Shown here piece after piece: positions 1 through 9,491 of a stretch of 64,000 nt of DNA. The stretch comes from Porphyra umbilicalis. Taxonomy: Eukaryota > Rhodophyta > Bangiophyceae > Bangiales > Bangiaceae. The notes under the pieces were generated by a model. It was given only the letters and a program-made list of their open reading frames with translations, ran no database searches and had not been told where the DNA came from. The stretch is taken from contig KV918896.1 of assembly GCA_002049455.2 (NCBI GenBank), positions 124,001 through 188,000 on the forward strand, written 5' to 3'. Numbering within the stretch: position 1 is the first letter of the stretch; the number at the start of each line of letters is the position of its first letter. Position numbers and translations under genes: made by a program.

Positions 1-128
1 GTTCTGGTGCGATCCGCGCCCTGTGATCCAGGCGTTCGTGTTCTTCCTCCTTTGTGTCGCTCCGCATCCTGTGCTGGGTCTTCTGACGGGGCCATGCCCC
101 GTCGGCCTTGCGGGCAGAAACCACTACA
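1..128 (+). repeat. Gypsy-1A 5' LTR, 3' portion
   Basis: This segment matches 15493-15620 at about 94% by hand count and ends in CCACTACA, immediately before a primer-binding site. It is the end of a 5' LTR whose start lies outside the window. Confidence 0.85.
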
Positions 129-130
129 TT

Positions 131-148
131 TGGTGGATCAGCGCTGGA
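131..148 (+). promoter_or_regulatory. Gypsy-1A primer-binding site
   Basis: Two bases (TT) after the LTR end comes TGGTGGATCAGCGCTGG. It starts with TGG, the complement of a tRNA CCA end. The same TT-TGG layout occurs in Gypsy-2B and in the LARD, which supports both the LTR boundary and priming by a full tRNA 3' end. The tRNA species was not identified. Confidence 0.6.
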
Positions 149-267
149 CAGGGTCTGGCCCTTCTTGATCAGTCGAGTCTACCCTGTGTCAGTTCTCACG
201 GTGGTCTTTCTGCTGCGCTTTGTCTTGCCCTTGGGTGTGACTGTTCTGTTGAGATCGTCTTTGAGGA

Positions 268-2370
268 TTGATTGTTTCCGCAGGAGGACGAAGTCATCCC
301 GCCATGGACACCACTGGGGTGGCGGAGATCGGCGCTTCGGGCGCCGGCAACCCGTCACGGGGCGACCGTGACGGAGCCAGCGAGGACTCGGGGTCTCAGG
401 ACCCCGGAGGGATCCCTCCTCGGCGGGAGCGTCAAGCCGGCACCGCCACGCCGGAGCGTGGCGCGCCGGGCGACGGAGGTAAAGACGGAAGGGTATTCCC
501 GTCTCTTCCCCCCCATGGGGTGGGGGGCACAGGCGGAAGGGTATTCCCGTCTCTCCCCCCCCAAGGAGCGGGTGATGTAGACGGAGGGGTATTCCTGTCT
601 CTTTCCCCCCAAGGTGCGGGGGGCGTAGGTGGAAGGGAATTCCCACCTCCTCCCCTCCAAGGTGTGGAGGGTGGAGCCGGAAGGGAATTCCCGCCTCCAC
701 CTCCTCTCACCCCGGGTTGGCGGGACCAAGCGGTCCCCCGTTTACCATGCGGCCCTGATGACGGGCTGGCGAGAGCCGCCGGCCGACCCCGAACACCGCT
801 TCGTGGACGTGGTGACCGGGCCCCAACGGGGGCCCAAAGCGCGGCTGCCATATCGGCAGCCCTACGGGATTCGTTGGACGCTTTGATTAGCCCGCTACAC
901 GATCGACTGTCTCTCATCGAGACAGCCCTCGGGACCACTAGACGGTCCCGGCGCCGACGTCGGCGCATGCGTTCCTCCTCCACGGACGAGGAGTACTCCG
1001 GGGGAGACTGGGGTCGCCATGTACCCCGTCGATCGGTCACCCGTGCCCTGGGGCACGAGCTGAAAGGGGAATCCCAGAGTCGGATTCCCCCTAAGATCGT
1101 CCCCGCGGACGACCGCTATGCCGCAGTCTTAGACTGCGCAACTTTTTCTTTGGCGAATACCGACATCCGGTACGACCGGACTATGGCGCACGGCCTAGGC
1201 CGTCTGCGTAAGGATATATCGGCCACTTTTGACCGTGATGCAGAGTGGGATGATACGCCCGCCTGAGGCGTCCTCGAGTTCCTCAGCCGCTTCGTAAAAG
1301 CGGGTGACGACAATGACGTCTCGGAGGGCCGAGCCCTGTATCTCCTTCCCGAGTTCACTAAGGGTGATCTCAAACGGGAGTTGTATACGATCATGCCGTC
1401 CCTCCAAGGAGGGCGGAGTGGAAACGTCAGCTCCTACTTGGAACTGATCAACTGGCTCCTCCGCAAATATGCGGATGAGCAGTCGCTAAGCGACCAAGAT
1501 GCCATGTTTCATGGGGCCGCCCAAGAGGCGGAGGGAACAGAGAATGCTTTCTACGTACGCCTTCGGGCGTAACGTCGCCTGTGTGGCTATATTCACACGG
1601 AAGGACAGATGAAAAGTCGCTTTATGCAGAGGCTGGGTTGGGAGATTCGCGCCGATGTGCGCGAACATAATACCCCCAACACGCCAATGGACCTGCTGGT
1701 GCAATGTGCCCAGCGAAAGGGGGACGTCTGTCGTAGGCGCCTCCAGGAGCAGAAGGATGAAGAGGACCGACGGGCCGAGGCCCGTCGGGTGCGTCGCGCT
1801 GCTCGACCAGCGCCGCGGAAATACGTAACCGCAGCCGTAACAGCCCCACCTCAGGTGGGGGAAGTTCCTCCGGGTCCTTCCCGATGGGGCCCACCTAAGG
1901 TGGGGGAGGTGTATCCCTCCCGAAGGGACCTCCCGAAGGTTGGTGAAGCAGGTCCATCCCGATGGCGCCCCCCTAAGATGAAGGAGGTCCCTCAAGGACA
2001 GGCCCAAGGGGCTTCCGCTAAGGTGGGGGAAGGGCCTCGAGGGCCTTCCCCACGGACTAACCCCAAGGGGGAAGAAGCGGGTCGTCCCGGGCGACCCCGG
2101 ACAAATAATTGTCTCGCATGTAACATGCGGGGGCATTACTTTACAGAGTGTCCCCGCCTTGATGCGGGGACAAAGGCTCTGTTGACCAAAGCCTTTCTGG
2201 AGCGGTGCGAAGAGCGCCGCAAGGCGGACGAGGAAGTCCGTAAGGGACAACCGGGCGCGGCGGTGAGGGAACATTATGGTCCCCCGTGGTCGTCCTCGGA
2301 CGACTCACTCTCCCCAGAGAGGGATGTGGCCGAGCAAGACGAGGAGGACAACTCCCCCTCGGGAAACTAG
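268..2370 (+). CDS. Gypsy-1A gag region (broken)
   Basis: Gag-like region of a gypsy element, which would form the virus-like particle. The first part is rich in Gly, Pro and Arg and carries five degenerate repeats of about 20 residues. An Arg-rich stretch (RRSRRRRRRMR) follows near 950-975. The central part has helical capsid-like sequence. The last part holds a second repeat series with the motif KVGE (about 1850-2070) and a CCHC zinc knuckle with Cys at CLACNMRGH near 2112-2150. The region is broken in several places. It is followed by the protease region, as usual for this superfamily. Confidence 0.7.
481..705 (+). repeat. Coding minisatellite in gag, ~57-60 bp unit
   Basis: Five degenerate tandem units each encode a stretch like GGRVFPSLPPQGAG. 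Unit length stays a multiple of three by inspection, so the array preserves the reading frame. A second, unrelated coding repeat (motif KVGE, about 19 residues) lies at about 1850-2070. Confidence 0.65.
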
Positions 2371-2399
2371 TAGCGGTTGGGGTTGTCCCACCCGCCCGG

Positions 2400-3580
2400 G
2401 AGACGAATCGAGTCGACCGGAGATGCAACTTATCTCGTAGGGCCGGGAAAAACCGGCCTAGTCGAGTAGTGGGGGCCTCCCAAGAGAGACCCCCAAAGGG
2501 AACGCCTTGCGCGTTCATGCCCTCCTCTTGTTACCAACTTGCCGTCCGGTTATTCCTGACGGCAGGATTTGATCTCACTACCCGGGCTATATTGGATACG
2601 CGTAGTGGCCCAACGCTAATAGACCGGCAGTTTTTTCCGGTCGACACCCCGCTACAACCGCTGGGTGATCTCGCGAAGATGTTCCATGATGTCAATGGGG
2701 GCTGGCTCCCCCTTGTTGGAGCTGTCTGTCTTGGTGTGACCCTTGGGGGTCAGACCTCCTACATCTCCTTTGGAGTCGAGAACAATATGAGTGTCCCAGC
2801 TATTTTGGGCACCTCCTTTATCGACGTTGCGACAAAAAACATTGCAACACAGGAGCAACATGTGGAACTCCTAGACGGCACCAAGGTGCCGATCAAAAGG
2901 AGGGGAGCCCCTAGGGGACGCCCCGATCCCTCCATTTCGGCGGTCTGTGCTTGCCCCGAGGGGCTCACGGCTCAACTGAAGCCCGCCCGGAAGACCTGGG
3001 TTCAACCCGGGACGATAGCCCATGTTCCCGTAAGAAGTACATACACGGGGCATGGCCCCGTGAGAGGGCGACCGCCCTTGTACCACAAGCATGGTCTACA
3101 GGTCGCCCAAGGCCCGGCCATAATGATGGCAGACGAGCCCATAACCATCCAGGTGATGCACCCGGGCGTTACGCCGTTGCGGCTAACAACCGATATGACC
3201 ATCGGGTACATCGACGCCCACGAGGGGCCGACGTACGAGGTCTCGGTGAGCAAGTACAAGGAGCTCGCTACGCCCCTTAAGGGGGTAGAGGGTTCACCTC
3301 TGCCGAAGGTGGATGTTTCTTCGGTGCCGGCGGAGTGGTCGGGGCCCGTAAAGGCCCTCCTCCAAAAGCATTCCTCCCTTTGGGAGGGAAAGCTCGGCTT
3401 AATTCGAGGGGTGGAACACCGAATCCGACTGAAGCCTGGGGCTGTCCCCGTGAGACAACACCCGTACAAGGCCGGGCCAATGGCCCAGGAGAGAGAGAAA
3501 GGTGAAGTCAAGCGTATGCGCTCGATGGACGTCATTGAGCCCGCAAGTGGCCAATGGGCTAGCCCCGTGGTGATGGTACC
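2400..3580 (+). CDS. Gypsy-1A protease and start of reverse transcriptase
   Basis: This is the first half of pol. An aspartic-protease-like site (AILDTRSGPTLI) lies near 2581-2616; the usual D-T/S-G core is altered here. A linker follows, then the reverse transcriptase approach region with HRIRLKPGAVPVRQHPYKAG and WASPVVMVP, which stops at the copia insertion. The fossil is continued in the same family after 9491. Confidence 0.7.
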
Positions 3581-3978
3581 TGTTGCGGCATCCCCCCAAG
3601 CCCGCGCAGGTAAGTCGGAGTTACCGCGGACTGCCTGGCTAATTCCAGGAGTACTTATGCGGTCATCGGCTTGTTTGGCTGTGCCATTGACATGCATTGC
3701 TGTATGTGTGTGATGTAATTACTTGTACTTGTATCTCGAGGGCAGCTCACTTTGGAGCTGAGCTCGGGGAGATTCTCGTGGGCTCCTCGAGAGGTGTCGC
3801 GATTTGTGGGGTGGTGAGAGCATGTACCCTCCAAGGGAGGGAGCACTGCGCTGGCGGGGGGTGCCCCGGCAGGACGTAGCGAGAGAGGCACACGGAGATG
3901 TGAAGAGCCAGCTGGCCTCGCGCCTCAGACCGCTCTCGAGTAAAGTAACGCATCCACCCAACTACCGCTCACTTCACA
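3581..3978 (+). repeat. Copia 5' LTR (398 bp)
   Basis: It begins TGTTGCGG and ends CTTCACA. Its partner is 9094-9491. It contains a palindrome-like core (CAGCTCACTTTGGAGCTGAGCTC region, near 3745-3765) and CTCCAAGGGAGGGAG near 3829. Confidence 0.92.
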
Positions 3979-3993
3979 GGTTATGGGCCCAGC
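3979..3993 (+). promoter_or_regulatory. Copia primer-binding site, half-tRNA iMet type
   Basis: GGTTATGGGCCCAGC directly follows the LTR. Its reverse complement, GCTGGGCCCATAACC, is the anticodon-arm sequence of eukaryotic initiator tRNA-Met as I remember it, including the CAT anticodon. That is the layout of Drosophila copia, which primes from a 5' half of tRNA-iMet cut in the anticodon loop. The match is seen in the sequence; the priming mode is inferred from that family. Confidence 0.8.
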
Positions 3994-4135
3994 TGTCGCT
4001 GGTGGTAACCGTCGTCTTCCCTGCGGTCGCTGGCGAGACGACGTTGCTGGGGTCGCGGTGTGTTCCGGCGTCGGGCGGGCGTGTTCTGCTCCCTACGTCG
4101 TTATTGCGGCGCTGTGCGGCGCCGAGGTCGTCCAC

Positions 4136-7100
4136 ATGGCAGACCACGGCCGCTATGGCGGCCCGCGGTTTGCGCAGCTGGACGACGACTACAAGGTGTA
4201 GGCGGCGTATCAGCGTGCGCAGCTCAAGAAGGAGAAGCTATGGGCGGCGGTCGTGACGGACCGCCCGGCTTCTGCGTCCGACGACAAGAAGTCCGACCCG
4301 GTGGTCGAAGCGTGGGACGCCATGAACGAGGCGGCGCTGGCGACCATCCAGATGTCGGTCAAGCCCGTGCATCTCAACACGGTCACGTCGGTGGACACGG
4401 CCAAGGAGGCGTCGGACGCGCTCAAGGTCATGTTCGAGGCGCGGGACAACGCGCAGCTGCTGCGGCTCATGGACGAGCTGAGCAGCCTGAAGAAGGGCGG
4501 CGACGAGAACATCATCAAGTTCACGTCGCGAGCCAAGATGATCCGGGACGAGCTCGCCATGCTCGGTAACCCTGTGGACGACAACACGCTCGCGCTGCGT
4601 GTCTTATCGGGGCTGCCTGCAGAGTACAAGATGCTCAGGACGGTCTTGGAGAACAAGGACACCAAGCTCGTCATGTCGGACGTGACGGCTAAGCTGCTTC
4701 AAGTCGAGCAGCGGAGCATTTTTGTCGGCGCTTCCAAGCCTTCTGGCAGTGTCAAGTCACAAGCCTTTGCGGCAGCGGCGCCAAAGAAGCCGTTTGACAA
4801 GAAGTCGGTCGTGTGCTTCTACTGCAACAAGAAGGGGCACATGCAGCGCGACTGCTATAAGAAGAAGGCGGACGAGGCCAAGGGCAAGGGCAAGCCCGGC
4901 GGTGGTGGTCGTGAAGGCGGCCACGGCGGCGGGCCCCACGCGGGTGCCGCTCTGGCCTACACTGCTTCTACTGGCAATGCCGGGAGCAGCAAGGCTCACG
5001 GGAGCACCCTGGGGTCATCAACTTGGGTGCTCGACTCTGGTGCAACCAACCACATGGCCGCCGGGGATAAGGGCTTCACCGTCCGGACGGCGGGAAGCGG
5101 GGCCGAGGTCACCTTGGCCAACGGCGATAAGGTGCCCATCGAAGGGCACGGCCACGTCTCCATGGACGTTGGCAAGGGCAAAACCAAGACGCGCATGGTG
5201 CTCGGGGAGGCCATGCTCGTTCCGAACCTGACCAGCAACCTGCTGTCGGTTCGAGCGGTCGACCGCAATCGAGGTGCGGTGGTGTTTGTCAACAACGCCT
5301 GTTACATCCTCAGCGACGGGGATGCTGTTCGCTTGAGCGGGGTGCTCGACAAGGCGTCGGTGGTCGGCAAGGTGAACGACCTGGAGCAGTATGTGCTCAA
5401 GGTGACGCCGGTCCAGGCGTCGGCTAACGCGGCATCCACGCGCATAGCTGGGGAGGCGGAGCTGTGGCACCGTCGGTTCAACCACTTGGGGTTGGAGAAC
5501 CTCAAGCGGGCGGCCACAATGGTCGACGGCATGCCGTCGTCAGTGGCAGACGCTAAGCGCGTCATTGGCACTGTGTGTGTGCCGTGTGTGGACGGCAAGA
5601 TGGTTCAGTCGCCCAGCCCCCGCTCGTCGACAGCGACGACCAAGTGCGAACTTGTGCACACCGACATTGGTGGCCCACTCACTGAGTCGTTGGGTGGTTC
5701 CATCTACTTCATGACGGCGCTGGAGGACTCCACGGGGTTCATCACGGCTACGCCTATCAAGACAAAAGGGATGGCCCCGGACGTGCTCAAGACGCGTATC
5801 AAGCAGCTTGAGACGCTCACGGGGGTCAAGGTCAAGCGCGTCCGTCATGATGGTGCCAAGGAGTACGTCACTAACGACCTCAAGGCATGGTACGAGGACA
5901 AGGGCATCACGTCGGAGATGACGGCGCCGTACAAGTCACACCAGAACGGCAAAGCGGAGCGGGTGAACCGCACGCTGATGGAGCGCGTGCGTGCTGCTCT
6001 GCTCGATGCGGGAGCGGAGGAAGAGCTGTGGGCTGAGGCGTTGGCCTCTGTCGTTCATGTTCTGAACCGGTCCCCCAAGGCGGGGCTGGACGTGACACCG
6101 CTGGAGGCTTTAACGGGTCGACGCCCCAACGTCGCGGGATTCCGCGTTTGGGGGAGGCGGGCGTGGGCGCTCAAACCCAAGAAGCAGCAGCGTAAGCTGG
6201 AGCCAAGAACCGACGTCGGCCGCTTTGTAGGCTACACTGTCGGTGGCAAGGCCTACCGCATCCTCGAGGACGAGACGAACCAAGTCTTCGAGCGTCGAGA
6301 CGTGCTGATGGAGGAGAACCCGGCTAAGGTCGAGACGTCGGCGGTCGGGCCAAGCGCTGGTCCCCGGCTAACTGCGGAGGCTGACGCCGACGGCGTCGAC
6401 GGCACGGAAGGGGAAATGGTCGTGCTCGACGCTGAAGGCGGGCGTGGGGACGAGTACACCCCCGACGAAACTTCCACAAGCGACGAAGATGGCAGTCCTC
6501 CTTCCCTCGCTGAAGAGAGCGAGAAAGAGGACGATGACGGCGACGGTGACTCGACACCCTGGATAGGTCAAGCACCTGCGGCCAGTGACAGCGTCGCACC
6601 GGGGCCTCGTCGCTCGAAGCGCAAGCCAGCGCCCAAGGTCACATGGTGGGAGAAGGAACCCAAGGCGTACCTGGCAAGCGGTACCGCGTCCGCGGCTGAG
6701 GCGGGCTGGGACTTGCACAAACCGCCTGCAAATGAGAAGGAGGCGCGCGCTCGTCCTGACTGGCCGCTGTGGGAGCAGGCCATTAAGGAGGAGGTGGCGG
6801 CACACAAGAACCTTGGCACCTGGTCCAAGACCAACGGTAACAACAAGAAGCACAAGGCCGTCAAGACGCGATTCGTGTTTGACATCAAGCACGACGCGGA
6901 GGGCAAGATGACGCGCTACAAGGCCCGACTCGTGGCCCAAGGTTTCAACCAAGTGCCGGGGCGCGACTTTGATGAGACATGGGCGCCGGTGCCCAACGCG
7001 GCTACGACACGGTCTCTCTTTGCTGTGGCTGCAGCTACGGGCTGGGAGGTTCATCATGTCGATGTCAAGACAGCCTTCCTCAACGCCAAGATGGACAAGG

Positions 7101-8314
7101 AGATGTACATCAAACTCCCCGACGGTGTCGATCGGAAGGGGCTGGAGAAGATATGTCGGCTAAATCTGGCACTCTACGAGACAAAGCAGGCGGGGCGGCT
7201 GTGGGGCATCAAGCTCGACAAAGAGCTCAAGGAGATGGGGGCGGTCCGCTCCAAGGTGGACCCGTGCCTCTATGAGTGGCACCACCCCGTGCACGGGTGC
7301 ATCTTTATCCTCGTGTACGTCGACGACCTTATCGTGGCGGGTGAGAGGCTGGCTGGGGTCGAGGCCGTCAAGCGCTTCGTGTCTGCTAAGTTTGAGGTGC
7401 GCGACATGGGGGAGGTCAAGGACTTTCTCGGCATGAAAGTCATGCGCAACCGGGCGGCCAAGACTCTGACGTTGAGCAACCCGGGGCACACCGCGACGCT
7501 GCTGGAGGCGTTCGGGATGGACAAGGCGACGCCAAACAAGACACCGATGGCGTCGGGGGTCAAGCTGACCAAGACAGGGGAGGGCCTGCTGCCGGAAGGC
7601 AACCGTTACGCCGAGTTGGTTGGCTCCCTCCTCTACCTGTCTACCACGACGAGGCCAGACATCGCCTTTGCCGTGGGGGTGCTGTCGCGCTTCATGTCCT
7701 GCCCTGAGGAGGACCACATGCGCGCGGCCAAGGGGGTTTTGTGCTACCTGCGCGGGACGACTCGCCTGGGGGTGGTCTACGGCGGCAGCGAGCCGCTGCA
7801 AGGGTTTGTCGACGCCGACTGGGCCGGCGACATCGACGGTCGTCGGTCGACAACCGGTTTCGTCTTCACCTGCAATGGCGGGCCGATTGCGTGGGCGAGC
7901 AAGCGCCAGTCGACCGTTGCCACCTCGACGGCCGAGGCCGAGTACGTGGCCGCCGCGATGGCGACCAAGGAGGCGCTGTGGCTACGCAAACTGCTGTCGG
8001 CTCTGGGTGTCGACGGCGGAGCTATGCCGATGGGGGAGGACAACCAGTCCTGCCTGGCGCTGGTCAACAACCCCGAGGCGACGGGGCGGACCAAGCATGT
8101 CGACGTCGCCTACCACATGGTTCGCGACTACCAGGCGCGCGGGGATGTGGCCTTCTACTTCCTCCCGAGCGCCGACATGCCGGCGGATGGGCTCACCAAG
8201 CCGCTGCCGTCGCCGGCGTTCACGGCTTTCCGGGCTGCCGTCGGGGTTGGTGAAGACCTGGGCGCGGCTGCGCGGGGCGCCGGGCTTGGCGACCCCCTGT
8301 TGGGGGAGTGCTGA
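4136..8314 (+). CDS. Copia gag-pol polyprotein region
   Basis: Single polyprotein of a Ty1/copia element. Gag: an N-terminal segment starting MADHGRYGGPRF, then a helical capsid region, then a CCHC knuckle (CFYCNKKGHMQRDC, about 4814). Protease: WVLDSGATNHM (about 5025). Integrase: LWHRRFNHLG with the C-x2-C of VCVPCVDGK (5464-5600), the catalytic core from ELVHTDIGG to HQNGKAERVNRT (about 5650-5970). Reverse transcriptase: RYKARLVAQGFNQ, VDVKTAFLNA and the active site YVDDLIV (about 6920-7335). RNase H: FVDADWAGD, STAEAEYVAA and NNPEATGRTKHVDV (about 7807-8115). All expected catalytic motifs are visible. About one break. The region after 8314 has no long reading frame. Confidence 0.93.
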
Positions 8315-9084
8315 GGAGCCATGTCGCCACTGGAGGCGTCCAGTGGCGCAGCCCCGGATTCGCGGCAGCGACCTCCGTCGACCTTGCTGCGGGCCGGTGC
8401 CGGCCGTGGACGGTTGCGCTACCATCCACTTGCTTGGGGCCGGCAATGGGGCGCTGTTGCCTTGGGGGGACGGCCGGTTGGGACCGTCCTGGGGCGCTGT
8501 GGCGCCACTGGGGCCGACCAGTGGCGCAGCCGCAGGTTCGCGGCGATCGCCCGACTCGATTTGGCCTAAGTCGATTTTGGGCGATTTCGGCCGGGAGCTG
8601 TAGGCCTACAGCTCCGTCGGGTCGAGTCGATTTTGGTGAAGTCGATTTCTTTGTGGTCTTGGGCCCGAATCTGGAAGTCTCCAGCTTCGGGCCACGTCGG
8701 CCGGTCGGGCCCGAATCGATTTGGTGCAAGTCGATTTTGGCCGATTTTGGCTAAGGGAGCTGTAGGCCTACAGCTCCGACGGGTCGAGCCGATTTTCGGC
8801 AAAGTCGATGAGATGCGTTTACGCCCGCACTTTGACGGGCCGCCGATGCGCCGGATTGTCTGCGTTCGAGACGCGCCCTAGTGCGTTGCACTCACCTCGA
8901 CGTCTGCTTCACATCGATCGTGATTTTGGTGATTTTGGCGAAGTTCGATATTGCAGGTGCAACACCTGGAACCTGGGGATCGACTTGGGCATTTTCTCGA
9001 CTGCGGATGATGGCGGGAGATGTCGCACTGGTCGGGACGGGTTGTGACCGCGCTGAGGCGTCGATGGCGCGGACTGTGGGGTGC
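8315..9084 (+). repeat. Copia 3' untranslated region with palindromes and duplications
   Basis: No gene is seen here. A 22-bp perfect palindrome (core CTGTAGGCCTACAG) occurs twice, at 8594-8615 and 8756-8777, inside two related ~160-bp units full of TCGATTTTGG motifs. Two further hairpins with GCCACTGG...CCAGTGGC stems occur near 8330 and 8505, each followed by a similar CGCAGCC...TTCGCGGC stretch. Confidence 0.75.
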
Positions 9085-9093
9085 TGGGGGGAG
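9085..9093 (+). promoter_or_regulatory. Copia polypurine tract
   Basis: GGGGGGAG directly abuts the start of the 3' LTR (TGTTGAGG at 9094). This is the expected site and composition of a plus-strand primer. Confidence 0.8.
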
Positions 9094-9491
9094 TGTTGAG
9101 GCATCCCCCCAAGCCCGCGCAGGTAAGTCGGAGTTACCGCGGACTGCCTGGCTAATTCCAGGAGTACTTATGCGGTCATCGGCTTGTTTGGCTGCGCCAT
9201 TGACATGCATTGCTGTATGTGTGTGATGTAATTACTTGTACTTGTATCTCGAGGGCAGCTCACTTTGGAGCTGAGCTCGGGGAGATTCTCGAGGGCCCCT
9301 CGAGAGGTGTCGCGATTTGTGGGGTGGTGAGAGCATGTACCCTCCAAGGGAGGGAGCACTGCGCTGGCGGGGGGTGCCCCGGCAGGACGTAGCGAGAGAG
9401 GCACACGGAGGGGTTAAGAGCCAGCTGGCCTCGCGCCTCAGACCGCTCTCGAGTCAAGTAACGCATCCACCCAACTACCGCTCACTTCACA
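9094..9491 (+). repeat. Copia 3' LTR (398 bp)
   Basis: It is the same length as the 5' LTR and about 98% identical by hand count. It is followed by TACC and the Gypsy-1A reverse transcriptase. Confidence 0.92.

Larger units (their letters stand above)
3581..9491 (+). mobile_element. Ty1/copia LTR retrotransposon, nearly whole
   Basis: The 5.9-kb element has two 398-bp LTRs differing at about 8 positions (~98% identical), a primer site, one long gag-pol region in copia order (integrase before reverse transcriptase), a repeat-rich 3' leader and a polypurine tract. The target duplication appears to be TACC (3577-3580 and 9492-9495). The target is Gypsy-1A reverse transcriptase: VVMVP ends before it and KPDG starts after it. 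It looks almost whole, with about one break. The low LTR divergence suggests a young insertion. I did not assign a clade; a GalEa-like red-algal copia is only a guess. Confidence 0.93.

Noticed and set aside
3607-3980. CAGGTAAGT and CTTCACAG as splice donor and acceptor in the copia LTR
   Set aside because: The donor is only 26 bp into the LTR, and the acceptor AG uses a base outside the LTR, so it is absent from the 3' LTR; chance is likely.
4060-4569. 169-residue frame overlapping the start of copia gag
   Set aside because: Arg/Gly-rich shadow of gag in another frame.
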